A stretch of DNA of 5,734 bases, from the NCBI GenBank assembly GCA_003559985.1, contig PWJP01000016.1, forward strand, positions 1 to 5,734. The letters are read 5' to 3'. Position 1 is the first letter of the stretch; the number at the start of each line of letters is the position of its first letter. The notes beneath the pieces are model-generated. The model was not told where the DNA came from and did no database searches. It was given only the letters and a program-made list of their open reading frames with translations. Below, one piece after another: positions 1 through 5,734 of this stretch. The position numbers and the translations under genes were made by a program. Source of the stretch: Saprospirales bacterium. Its GTDB lineage: Bacteria; Bacteroidota; Bacteroidia; Chitinophagales; Saprospiraceae.

Positions 1-1
1 A

Positions 2-181
2 GATGTCAAATGGTATGCACAGAGAGGCCAGGATGTCATCCGCGCGGCCTGTGTCGGCTGTGGCATCTGCGCATCTGTTTGCCCACGTGGTGTACTAAGA
101 CTAGAAAACGGACCGGAAATCGATCAAAGGGCCTCCGAACAAAGGGTGATTACTGTTCAGGGGCTTAAGATGGATGCCTGA
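2..181 (+). CDS. 4Fe-4S ferredoxin-type protein, C-terminal fragment (5' end outside window)
   Basis: Only the last 59 residues are visible, read in the frame starting at base 2 and ending at a TGA at 179-181. Visible residues 17-27 form the pattern C-x2-C-x2-C-x3-C followed by proline (ACVGCGICASVCP), the standard ligand set for one [4Fe-4S] cluster, so the protein most likely carries electrons. The segment before the cluster (DVKWYAQRGQDVIRAA) and the short polar tail after it resemble the C-terminal ends of larger iron-sulfur electron-transfer proteins, some of them membrane proteins of the NosR/FesM type. That resemblance is from memory and cannot be tested here. Whether a second cluster or membrane helices exist upstream is unknown. 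The gene ends 14 bases before the stop codon of the opposing phosphatase gene, and I see no terminator hairpin in that gap. The cluster is certain from the motif; the protein family is open. Confidence 0.85.
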   Translation, partial: DVKWYAQRGQDVIRAACVGCGICASVCPRGVLRLENGPEIDQRASEQRVITVQGLKMDA

Positions 182-195
182 TGCTTAATCTCCAA

Positions 196-705
196 TCACC
201 CATAAATATGTTTGAGGTCTTTTTTCGGGTACATGTAATCAGCAAACTTTATATCCTCATCTTCAAAATTTGACCAGTATTCCGCATCGGATTCCAGAAT
301 AGAAATACCGCAGGTGGGTATATTATCCGGGCCTAAATTCGTCAATTCATCTACAAAATAAGTTATCCCGGGGTTGTGGCCAAACAAAATGGCTGAATTC
401 GCCTCCTCATCAATTTTGTGAATATTTTCCAACAGAGTATTCACCGAGGCGTGATAAATCGAGTCGTGCACCCTCAACTTTATTTCAGGAACACCAAATT
501 CATTGAGAAAATATCGCGCTGTTTGAAGTGCCCTCACCGCGCTGCTGCTCAACCAGGCATCGGGTAAATCCACCCTTCCTTTTAGCAGTGCTGCCATTTC
601 AGGAGCATCCCTGTTTCCGCGTTTATTTAAGGGGCGTTGGTGATCGCCACGACTCAAGTCGGCCCAACTCGATTTAGCGTGTCTGACGAGAATTAGCTTT
701 TTCAT
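196..705 (-). CDS. SixA-type histidine phosphatase (histidine phosphatase superfamily, branch 1)
   Basis: This 169-residue protein has the signatures of the small SixA-like branch of the histidine phosphatase (phosphoglycerate mutase-like) superfamily. The N-terminal LILVRHAKSSW places the catalytic phospho-accepting histidine at H9 next to R8. The subfamily motif D-x2-RPLNKRG follows at 21-30. SSSAVRALQTA supplies the phosphate-binding R58, and FGHNPG at 108-113 supplies the second active-site histidine, H110. E. coli SixA dephosphorylates a phosphohistidine on a signalling or phosphotransfer protein, but many homologues have unknown substrates, so the target here is not known. The protein is probably cytoplasmic, with no signal peptide. 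The frame stays open upstream to an ATG at 1033-1035, but that extension runs antisense to the next gene and looks unlike the family. The ATG at 703-705, directly before KKLILVRH, gives the normal family length and is chosen. There is no clear Shine-Dalgarno site. The gene is divergent from the helical-protein gene at 892. Confidence 0.93.
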   Translation of the reverse strand: MKKLILVRHAKSSWADLSRGDHQRPLNKRGNRDAPEMAALLKGRVDLPDAWLSSSAVRALQTARYFLNEFGVPEIKLRVHDSIYHASVNTLLENIHKIDEEANSAILFGHNPGITYFVDELTNLGPDNIPTCGISILESDAEYWSNFEDEDIKFADYMYPKKDLKHIYG

Positions 706-891
706 CTTTTGGGACAAAGATAATAAACAGTCCAACTTTTGTGCACACCACTGGTTTTCAGAATTAACCATCCAAAAACCGCTAAAAATCTGTAGAAAGG
801 CCTTAACTTTACCGAAATTCGCAGAAGGGTATATATTTACATGGTCAAATCCCGGTTGTGGATAGTGTTGAAGAGGAATTGAATAACTTAA
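706..891. promoter_or_regulatory. Divergent intergenic region, presumed to hold promoters for both flanking genes
   Basis: These 186 bases separate the divergent starts of the phosphatase (-) and the helical-protein gene (+), so both promoters should lie here. Looking for the Bacteroidota -7 consensus TAnnTTTG, there is an exact match on the - strand (TATCTTTG, 715-722), but it lies only nine bases from the phosphatase ATG and no TTG box is found at the usual distance upstream. On the + strand, near matches are TATATTTA at 832-839 and TAGTGTTG at 863-870, again without a convincing -33 partner. AGAGGA at 872-877 could be a ribosome-binding site for the ATG at 892, although its 14-base spacing is long. 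No specific promoter is claimed; the call rests mainly on gene orientation. Confidence 0.35.
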
Positions 892-2277
892 ATGGCATTG
901 AAGAAAAGGAATCTCAGGGGGCTTACCGCCAAAATTCTCTCGCAGGTAAAGGACGAAGACCTGAGATACACTGTTTTGCAATATGCCAGAAACCACAGGG
1001 ACTTCAGGGACTTTCTGCACTTGCATTTTCTCCATCTATTACCGGATGAAAACCCCAAGAAGAAGTATGCCAATTTCCTCTCCGGTTTTTTGAGAAAATA
1101 CCTGGACAGGCCGGATAAAATCACCAATCGAAGCACGAAACAAATTCTCAATGCACTCGAGGAGTTACGGCAGCAAGCCAGAGATTTGATTTCGACCCGA
1201 AACTACCTGGAGTCCTACGCCATTTTTATCAACTTACTGCTATACAACTCGCTGCTTATAGAGCGCACAGCTCCCAATTCACCGACGGAACTCACCGATT
1301 TCCAGGAAATGCTGGTTTCCTCCTTTGCCGAAATGCTGGAGATGGAGCTGCCCAGACCCCTTCTCAATGAAATTGAGGCCGAATTGAAGTCTATGTTATT
1401 GACCGGCAGTATTTACCCGCTGCATCCGACGCTCAATCCTCTGGCTCTTTTGCTCATGAGGGCGGATTCGAATTCCAGGCGAAAAGCCCTTCTCAATGAA
1501 TACATCGATTACTTGGAAAGTCACCCTCCAGAACCTGGCATATTGAGGGCGAGTTGGGCAGCCATGTTGCACCAAAGCCTGTTGTACAAAAACAAGGCCA
1601 CCACTTTTCTGCTTTTGGAAAGGGAAGTCCTCAAGGGGAAAGAGATTTACAGACTGGCCTTTGATTTTCTGAATGAGGACAAGATCAGTGAGATGGACCT
1701 GCTTGTTGATTGCGCCCTAAAGCACTACGGCCCGAAACTCGAGCACTACTTTCTAGAGCCCAAACTCATCAGATACATCAAATCGGGTGATGATAAAAGA
1801 GCAGTTACCACCATGCAATGCATTCTCAACAGCCCCTATTCCGACCATGTATCTCTGAAAAAATTATTGAGGAATATCGACCCGGCCGAAAAGAAATTAT
1901 TTGCCGGGATGACAGGAGATTTCGTCAACCAAAAAGACTTCAGCACAAACAGGCTCAAGGTCATCGCTGTTTTTCTGTCCTGGTTGGAAAAGGAGGATGA
2001 CCTCTTTGAAATGATAAAAGAACACGGAGATGTGTGGGCGATGATTGAATTCAATTCCTTTCTCGGAGATAAGAAAAAGAAGGAACTGTTTGAATACTAC
2101 CGGAAATATCTGATTCAATATTTGGACAACCACATAGGACGAATGAGTATTGAGCACACGCGGAAGGTGCTCTCCCATATTCGGGGCAGTGGGATGTATC
2201 AACTGGCAGACAAGCTGGAAGACGAGATGAAGTCAGAATTTAGCCATAGAAAGAGTTTTGCAAGACGCGGTCGCTGA
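892..2277 (+). CDS. Unrecognised all-helical protein, resembling the helical region of SWIM-type proteins
   Basis: I do not recognise this 461-residue protein with certainty. It is leucine-rich, highly charged and apparently all alpha-helical, with no signal peptide and no membrane segment, so it is probably cytoplasmic. The N-terminus is basic (MALKKRNLRG) and the last residues are again basic (RKSFARRGR). Several stretches read like helical repeats: a region around 90-125 (EELRQQARDLISTRNYLESY) has the pattern of a TPR-like hairpin. The C-terminal 64 residues (398-461), with YLIQYLDNHIGR and LADKLEDEMKSEFSHR, recall the helical C-terminus of SWIM zinc-finger proteins. No CxC...CxH zinc finger is present; cysteines are few and scattered. 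This similarity is an impression, not a search result. The ATG at 892 is chosen because AGAGGA lies 14 bases upstream and earlier in-frame starts are not evident. It precedes rlmH by 61 bases on the same strand, so co-transcription is possible but not shown. Its function is unknown. Confidence 0.85.
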   Translation: MALKKRNLRGLTAKILSQVKDEDLRYTVLQYARNHRDFRDFLHLHFLHLLPDENPKKKYANFLSGFLRKYLDRPDKITNRSTKQILNALEELRQQARDLISTRNYLESYAIFINLLLYNSLLIERTAPNSPTELTDFQEMLVSSFAEMLEMELPRPLLNEIEAELKSMLLTGSIYPLHPTLNPLALLLMRADSNSRRKALLNEYIDYLESHPPEPGILRASWAAMLHQSLLYKNKATTFLLLEREVLKGKEIYRLAFDFLNEDKISEMDLLVDCALKHYGPKLEHYFLEPKLIRYIKSGDDKRAVTTMQCILNSPYSDHVSLKKLLRNIDPAEKKLFAGMTGDFVNQKDFSTNRLKVIAVFLSWLEKEDDLFEMIKEHGDVWAMIEFNSFLGDKKKKELFEYYRKYLIQYLDNHIGRMSIEHTRKVLSHIRGSGMYQLADKLEDEMKSEFSHRKSFARRGR

Positions 2278-2338
2278 GCAACTAAGGCCAATCGGAACTA
2301 AAAAATCCCCGATAACCCCTGATTGAAAAAAGAATCCG

Positions 2339-2818
2339 ATGAAAATTGAGTTGATTGCACTGGGAAAGACGAGCGAAAAATACCTGAAGACCGGAATCGA
2401 AAAGTACACCACAAGACTGTCCCACTACAAGCCACGTCTTGATTATACCGAAATACCCATACCCTCTAAACTGTACAGCGGCTCAAATCACAAGCGCGCC
2501 ATGGAAACGGAGGCGGATTTAGTTCTTAGGAAAATCACGGATTCAGACCACCTGACGTTGCTGGACGACAAGGGCAAGATGTACAGTTCTGTGGAATTTG
2601 CTGCCCGGTTTGAAAAAATGTTGCTAAGTTCGCACCGAAAATGGATCCTGTTGATCGGGGGACCGTATGGCTTTGCTCCCGAATTAAAAGAGCGGGCGGA
2701 CAGTCTTTTGTCCCTGTCCAGAATGACCTTCTCCCATCAAATGGTGAGACTGATCACACTGGAGCAACTTTACAGGGCCCAGACAATTATTAACAAACAA
2801 TCCTACCACCACGAGTAA
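2339..2818 (+). CDS. rlmH: RlmH, 23S rRNA (pseudouridine-1915 N3)-methyltransferase
   Basis: This 159-residue protein matches the usual RlmH length (about 155-160). The family uses S-adenosylmethionine to methylate N3 of pseudouridine 1915 in helix 69 of 23S rRNA, acting on assembled ribosomes in the cytoplasm, and folds as a SPOUT-class trefoil-knot dimer. Visible landmarks are the opening MKIELIALGKT, LTLLDDKGK at 72-80, the cofactor-binding glycine loop IGGPYGF at 106-112, and the conserved C-terminal block with FSHQMVRL at 131-138, EQLYRAQTI at 142-150 and the terminal YHHE at 156-159. Nothing in the motif set is missing. The ATG at 2339 starts exactly at the family N-terminus. Upstream is an A-rich stretch (GAAAAAAGAATCCG) with no strong Shine-Dalgarno sequence. 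The stop codon is eight bases before the rhomboid start, so the two genes are probably translated from one transcript. Confidence 0.97.
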   Translation: MKIELIALGKTSEKYLKTGIEKYTTRLSHYKPRLDYTEIPIPSKLYSGSNHKRAMETEADLVLRKITDSDHLTLLDDKGKMYSSVEFAARFEKMLLSSHRKWILLIGGPYGFAPELKERADSLLSLSRMTFSHQMVRLITLEQLYRAQTIINKQSYHHE

Positions 2819-2826
2819 ATTAATTT

Positions 2827-3456
2827 ATGGAGCATTTTTCTGCCACAGTTATTTTGGTCATCATTACCTGTATCATTTCCTACCAGGCTTTCAATCAACC
2901 GCACCTCATTGAGAGGTACAAACACTATCCGGTCAGAGAAGCCGGCATGGGAGAATTTTACAGATTGCTGTCTGCGGGATTTTTGCACGGAGGCTGGCTT
3001 CATTTGTTGATCAATATGTTTGTCCTTTGGATGTTCGGTGAGATAGTCGAGAACATGTACAAGGTTTTATTTGGCAACACCCTCGGGGTCATTCTCTACG
3101 TGGTCATGTATTTGAGTTGCATAGCGGTGGCCAATGTGGGCACATTTCTCAAGCACCGCAACAATCCATCCTTTGCCAGTATTGGCGCATCGGGTGCAGT
3201 GAGTGGCGTGGTTTTCATCTACATTCTGGCAGACCCCTGGGCACTGCTCTACCTCTACGGTCTCATCCCCATTCCCGGAATAATCGCGGGTGTGTTGTTC
3301 CTCTGGTACAGCAGTTGGGCGGGAAAGAGAGGTGGTGACCTGATCGATCACGACGCCCACTACTACGGAGCAGTTTACGGAGTTGCATTTACTATTTTAC
3401 TGAATCCCGGAATGCTTTGGCTCTTCTTAGAAAATCTGTTTGCGGGAATCAACTGA
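2827..3456 (+). CDS. Rhomboid family intramembrane serine protease
   Basis: This 209-residue polytopic membrane protein has about six hydrophobic segments (roughly 5-22, 48-70, 83-107, 117-135, 138-162 and 177-206), the bacterial rhomboid core. Rhomboids cleave transmembrane helices of other proteins inside the inner membrane with a Ser-His dyad. The nucleophile is S122 in IGASGAVSG (GxSG motif) and the general base is H178 in AHYYGAVYG, matching the H-x3-G-x3-G pattern of the last core helix. EFYRLLSAGFLHGG (43-56) is the WR-type motif of the first loop with Tyr for Trp. H59 and N63 in HLLIN correspond to the HxxxN residues that line the oxyanion side in GlpG. All catalytic elements are present, so it is probably an active protease rather than an iRhom-type pseudoprotease. 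Its substrate is unknown. It starts eight bases after the rlmH stop, with only A/T-rich sequence (AATTAATTTATG) before the ATG. Its link to rRNA methylation, if any, is not evident. Confidence 0.95.
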   Translation: MEHFSATVILVIITCIISYQAFNQPHLIERYKHYPVREAGMGEFYRLLSAGFLHGGWLHLLINMFVLWMFGEIVENMYKVLFGNTLGVILYVVMYLSCIAVANVGTFLKHRNNPSFASIGASGAVSGVVFIYILADPWALLYLYGLIPIPGIIAGVLFLWYSSWAGKRGGDLIDHDAHYYGAVYGVAFTILLNPGMLWLFLENLFAGIN

Positions 3457-3476
3457 GCATATCAGCCCTTCAAGAA

Positions 3477-3501
3477 AAAACTATTGCAAATAACAATTTT
3501 T
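3477..3501 (+). terminator. Weak A/T-rich hairpin, possible bidirectional terminator
   Basis: Twenty bases after the rhomboid stop, AAAA-(CT)-ATTG pairs with CAAT-TTTT around a seven-base CAAATAA loop. The run of A on one side and T on the other would allow termination in either direction, which suits converging genes. The stem has only four plus four pairs with a two-base bulge and almost no G/C, so it would be weak. Confidence 0.25.
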
Positions 3502-3668
3502 CCGGCTTTGTGGTAAAAAACGGGCCCTGGTACTATTGAAGGGAAACGATTCTGTATAATGTACCAGAGCCCTTGTATTGGCCGATGATTTGCGACCTTG
3601 ATTCTCGCTTAATAAACAAAGTTCGCAACCCAAGTCCGGCTTTATGATTGAAGGATAAACAAATTTGT
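3501..3668. repeat. Partly duplicated motif, one copy interrupted by 22 bases
   Basis: TCCGGCTTTGTG (3501-3512) recurs as TCCGGCTTTATG (3635-3646), matching 11 of 12. In the second copy ATTGAAGG follows directly (3647-3654); in the first, ATTGAAGG (3535-3542) follows after 22 extra bases. Both copies then continue with one or two bases, AAAC, and a diverged eight-base tail matching at five positions. The 22 extra bases include the left arm of the inverted repeat, so copy one may have been interrupted by it. Confidence 0.4.
3522..3572. repeat. Imperfect 12-bp inverted repeat with a 27-base loop
   Basis: GGGCCCTGGTAC at 3522-3533 pairs with GTACCAGAGCCC at 3561-3572 in 11 of 12 positions; the single mismatch is C3526 opposite A3568. 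The stem is G/C-rich, unlike its surroundings. The 27-base loop is long for an intrinsic terminator and no T-run follows on the + strand, although a run of six A (3515-3520) precedes the left arm and would read as a T-tract on the - strand. It could be a terminator for leftward transcription, a structured RNA element or a repeat remnant. Confidence 0.6.
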
Positions 3669-3710
3669 CAGTCTTTTGAATAAAGCCCTTCGCATTTTAG
3701 TCTCTGTCTC

Positions 3711-5516
3711 TTAATTTTCAGGATTGACCAGTATTTCAATCAGCACATTGTATAAATCCCCAGTCAATTGATCTTCCAATTCCGAGATATTGACCTCCAA
3801 CCCGTACTCCCCGCCGGTGTATTCAAGCCCGGACGGTACGAGACTGGTTTTATCCGGATTTATTTCATAATCGATATCCAAACAGGGTAAATCCAATTTG
3901 CTAATTACAGTTCTAACGGGTAGAGTGAATTCCACCTCAAGGTCCAGGTTTACGCATTCGGCTCCCGCTGCAAGCTGGAGAAAAATCAACTCATTGTTGT
4001 CATTGACCTCAAAAACAGCTTGAAGCCCATCTTCAGGATTAATTAAATAAAGACTGTCTTCCCATTGAACTTCACCATCCTCTACTCTGGTAAAAGTATA
4101 TTTCACAACCATATCAATACTGGGATCGAAGCATCCGAACACATCTTCAATAAATAATTCGGACTGTAAAAAATCGAGTTCGGCATCTTTGCTAACAACA
4201 ACCCCCTCGCTGTCGATCACCTCAAAAGTGCCTCGTTCCCAGGAGCTGCAATTGGGGAGTCGGTAAGAATTTTGTGTTCTATCAAATGGAATCAGAATGG
4301 GTTGAACTTCATCAACCAAAATACGGATCAATCCCTCTTCAGGCATGTCTCCTGGTCTGCAGTATCCAAAATCAAGTTCGAGCACTCGAGTATCGGCCGT
4401 GGTAAATTCTACCGGTTCTAAATTCCGGGACTGCCCGAGCGGAGCATATTCCTCCTCTGATACGACATTGCCACATAGATCCCGTATCGATAGTTTAAAG
4501 GATTCATTCGCAGGCATTCTCGAGAACACAAATTCACCGACAGCGGATGAAGCACCTTCAAAACTGTAGTTTCCCAGTTGCGGAAAAACCACTTCTACAT
4601 TTCCTGTTGCCGGTTGAGCAAAATCCATGTAAGCCAGTTGTCCACTCAGAGAAACCGGTTTGCCCGCGGGGTGGGCAAAAGTCCACATACCGCTTTCCGG
4701 TAAAACCAGGTCGGTCACACTGCCTCCGTTCACCGCATCCTTTTTCCACTCTATCCACTTGTAGCCTGAAGTATTGAAGTGGTACAAATGATGTGGGCGA
4801 TTTCCACTGCCCAATGCAGGGTGGTCAGGAAGAGAAACAGTCATCCCGTCATACAATTCAATGGCATCGCCGGTCGGAGTAATGAACTCAAAAATAGCGA
4901 CACCTGTTGAAAACAAGTTGATCTGTTCTCCTTCCTGATTTATTGCGGTTCGGCCTCCCATTTCTCTGGTGTAGAAATGCGAATCTTCGGGGGTGCTCCA
5001 GTAGAGGTAAAACTCCACAATTCCACTGTAGCTCCCAAACGCATTGGGTGTTATTTTTACATGCATTCCACCAGGCAGATCAATTTCCGCGCCCTCGTTG
5101 GTGTGAAAAACATGGGTTTGTGATTTTTTGGGCATATTTACTGTAGCATTGGAAATGCAGTTTCTCACCAGGTCCACTTGTTTAACGGTAGAGAATTTAC
5201 CCTGGGCCTCTACCTCCAGCACCGCGTATTTTCCCCTGTTCAAATAGGAAGGCACAAAAAATGCTCCCTGGTCATCCGCATCAACGGTAAGGAACTGGTA
5301 AGCGGTTCGAACCCTGATAGTGGCATTGGGAATGGATTCTCCACTTTCATTTTGGACTACTCCTGAAACAGCCGCTGGAATCAACTCCTCCGGTCCTGGA
5401 AATACGGGATCGTCAATATCGCTGTGCTCCTCTTTTAAGCAAGACTGAAAAAGTGTCATCACCATTAGTGCGGCAATCAGTCCAAAAACAGCAGTGTGGA
5501 ATTTACTCCTTATCAT
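3711..5516 (-). CDS. Exported lipoprotein with carboxypeptidase-regulatory-like domain
   Basis: This 601-residue protein begins with a lipoprotein signal peptide: basic MIRSK, a hydrophobic core (8-22) and the lipobox LFQSC, with the lipid-modified cysteine at C26. The residues that follow (LKEEHSDIDD) are acidic, resembling the lipoprotein export signal that sends Bacteroidota lipoproteins to the cell surface, so a surface location is inferred. Residues about 48-115 form a carboxypeptidase-regulatory-like beta-sandwich domain, with AVSGVVQNESGESIPNATIRV and then DADDQGAFFVP. Residues about 140-285 contain a beta-rich module with the pattern LPGG...ITPNAF...GIVEF and end in WTFAHPAGKP. The C-terminal half (about 286-601) is also beta-rich and unrecognised. 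The mature part keeps seven cysteines (120, 348, 386, 423, 462, 521, 545) besides C26. No enzymatic motif is seen; a binding, adhesive or structural role is possible but not shown. The start has no Shine-Dalgarno site, only A/T-rich sequence (TTATTTAAAATG). The beta-barrel gene ends 100 bases upstream on the same strand. Confidence 0.92.
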   Translation of the reverse strand: MIRSKFHTAVFGLIAALMVMTLFQSCLKEEHSDIDDPVFPGPEELIPAAVSGVVQNESGESIPNATIRVRTAYQFLTVDADDQGAFFVPSYLNRGKYAVLEVEAQGKFSTVKQVDLVRNCISNATVNMPKKSQTHVFHTNEGAEIDLPGGMHVKITPNAFGSYSGIVEFYLYWSTPEDSHFYTREMGGRTAINQEGEQINLFSTGVAIFEFITPTGDAIELYDGMTVSLPDHPALGSGNRPHHLYHFNTSGYKWIEWKKDAVNGGSVTDLVLPESGMWTFAHPAGKPVSLSGQLAYMDFAQPATGNVEVVFPQLGNYSFEGASSAVGEFVFSRMPANESFKLSIRDLCGNVVSEEEYAPLGQSRNLEPVEFTTADTRVLELDFGYCRPGDMPEEGLIRILVDEVQPILIPFDRTQNSYRLPNCSSWERGTFEVIDSEGVVVSKDAELDFLQSELFIEDVFGCFDPSIDMVVKYTFTRVEDGEVQWEDSLYLINPEDGLQAVFEVNDNNELIFLQLAAGAECVNLDLEVEFTLPVRTVISKLDLPCLDIDYEINPDKTSLVPSGLEYTGGEYGLEVNISELEDQLTGDLYNVLIEILVNPEN

Positions 5517-5616
5517 TTTAAATAATTTTTCGGCCCATCATTTTAAACTGCCGAATTTCCAATCAACTGGGTAAACCCTTCAAAATTGAAAACGTGGCAG
5601 AGGCGGACCATTTTTT
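5517..5616 (-). promoter_or_regulatory. Spacer upstream of the lipoprotein gene
   Basis: These 100 bases separate the end of the beta-barrel gene from the lipoprotein start on the - strand. CAATTTTG (5581-5588, - strand) differs by one base from the Bacteroidota -7 consensus TAnnTTTG and would give a leader of roughly 60 bases, but no TTG box is found at the expected upstream distance. GGGTTTACCC (- strand, near 5570-5579) is a small palindrome of unclear meaning. No strong terminator hairpin is seen, so read-through from the upstream gene is possible. Confidence 0.25.
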
Positions 5617-5734
5617 TTAAAAACTTCTTCTGACTCCCATTCCGAGACTCAGGACGGTCACACTCATTTCTAAATCCTGTCCGGTATTGAGCCAACCACC
5701 TTCGTGACCCTGATATCCGGCTCGCCCGAAAACA
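5617..5734 (-). CDS. Probable outer-membrane beta-barrel protein, C-terminal fragment
   Basis: The last 38 codons of a leftward gene are visible, ending in a TAA at 5617-5619; the rest lies beyond the right edge. The peptide starts VFGRAGYQGHEGGW and ends LSLGMGVRRSF. Alternating hydrophobic and polar residues (LEMSVTVLSLGMGVRRSF) suggest a closing beta-strand, and the final phenylalanine is the classic C-terminal residue recognised by the outer-membrane assembly machinery. Family assignment beyond 'outer-membrane beta-barrel' is not possible from so short a piece. The alternative is a secreted beta-rich protein. It precedes the lipoprotein gene by 100 bases on the same strand, so the two may work together at the outer membrane. 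Confidence 0.65.
   Translation of the reverse strand, partial: VFGRAGYQGHEGGWLNTGQDLEMSVTVLSLGMGVRRSF

Larger units (their letters stand above)
3457..3710. other. Gene-free convergent spacer between the rhomboid and lipoprotein genes
   Basis: These 254 bases lie between two genes that converge. I found no open reading frame with a plausible start and length on either strand and no tRNA-like structure. The spacer contains an imperfect inverted repeat (3522-3572), a partly duplicated motif (3501-3555 and 3635-3668), an A/T-rich hairpin (3477-3501), a 10-base palindrome ACAAATTTGT (3659-3668), and three copies of AGCCCTT (3464, 3568 and 3684). It may be a transcription-termination zone, or a decayed intergenic repeat; the sequence does not settle which. 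Confidence 0.7.

Noticed and set aside
182..195. Possible terminator between the ferredoxin-type gene and the phosphatase
   Set aside because: The gap is only 14 bases and no hairpin or T-run can be seen.
706..1035. N-terminal extension of the phosphatase frame to an ATG at 1033-1035
   Set aside because: It would add 110 residues unlike the family, run antisense to the start of the helical-protein gene and cover the divergent promoter region. The internal ATG at 703-705 gives the canonical N-terminus.
1836..2202. Leftward open frames within the helical-protein gene
   Set aside because: They are antisense to a long, well-formed coding region, show no recognisable domains and have no upstream signals; they are shadow frames.
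3590..3628. TTGCGA / TCGCAA inverted repeat in the convergent spacer
   Set aside because: The stem is only six bases with a 27-base loop and has no T-run, so it is within chance expectation.
4343..5366. Rightward open frames of 60-80 residues within the lipoprotein gene
   Set aside because: They lie opposite a 601-residue gene with a clear signal peptide and domain structure, and their translations look like random antisense sequence.
5581..5588. CAATTTTG (- strand) as the -7 box of the lipoprotein promoter
   Set aside because: It has one mismatch in the important first T and lacks a TTG box at the expected distance, so it is mentioned only as a weak possibility.

Overview
The window looks like an ordinary chromosomal segment of a member of the Bacteroidota, possibly a marine or environmental lineage. 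This is inferred from gene content and gene starts. Most starts are preceded by A/T-rich sequence rather than a clear Shine-Dalgarno site. The large lipoprotein has an acidic stretch right after its lipidated cysteine, followed by a carboxypeptidase-type regulatory domain, a combination typical of this phylum. No species can be named from the sequence alone.

Layout, left to right. (1) Positions 2-181 (+) are the C-terminal end of a 4Fe-4S ferredoxin-type protein cut by the window edge. (2) Positions 196-705 (-) encode a SixA-type histidine phosphatase, tail to tail with the first gene across a 14-base gap. (3) After a 186-base divergent spacer, a + strand block runs from 892 to 3456. It holds an unrecognised 461-residue helical protein, rlmH (23S rRNA pseudouridine methyltransferase) and a six-helix rhomboid intramembrane serine protease. 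RlmH and the rhomboid are only 8 bases apart and are probably co-transcribed. (4) A 254-base convergent spacer (3457-3710) contains no gene but has an imperfect 12-bp inverted repeat and a partly duplicated motif. (5) On the - strand, 5617-5734 is the last 38 codons of a probable outer-membrane beta-barrel protein. It is followed by 3711-5516, a 601-residue exported lipoprotein with a carboxypeptidase-regulatory-like domain. These two may form a small envelope operon.

No mobile element, CRISPR array, tRNA, rRNA, toxin-antitoxin pair or recognisable defence cassette was found, and I see no strong case for a new multi-gene system. The points most worth a second look are the helical protein, which resembles the helical part of SWIM-type zinc-finger proteins but has no zinc finger; the lipoprotein and beta-barrel pair; and the repeat structure in the convergent spacer.
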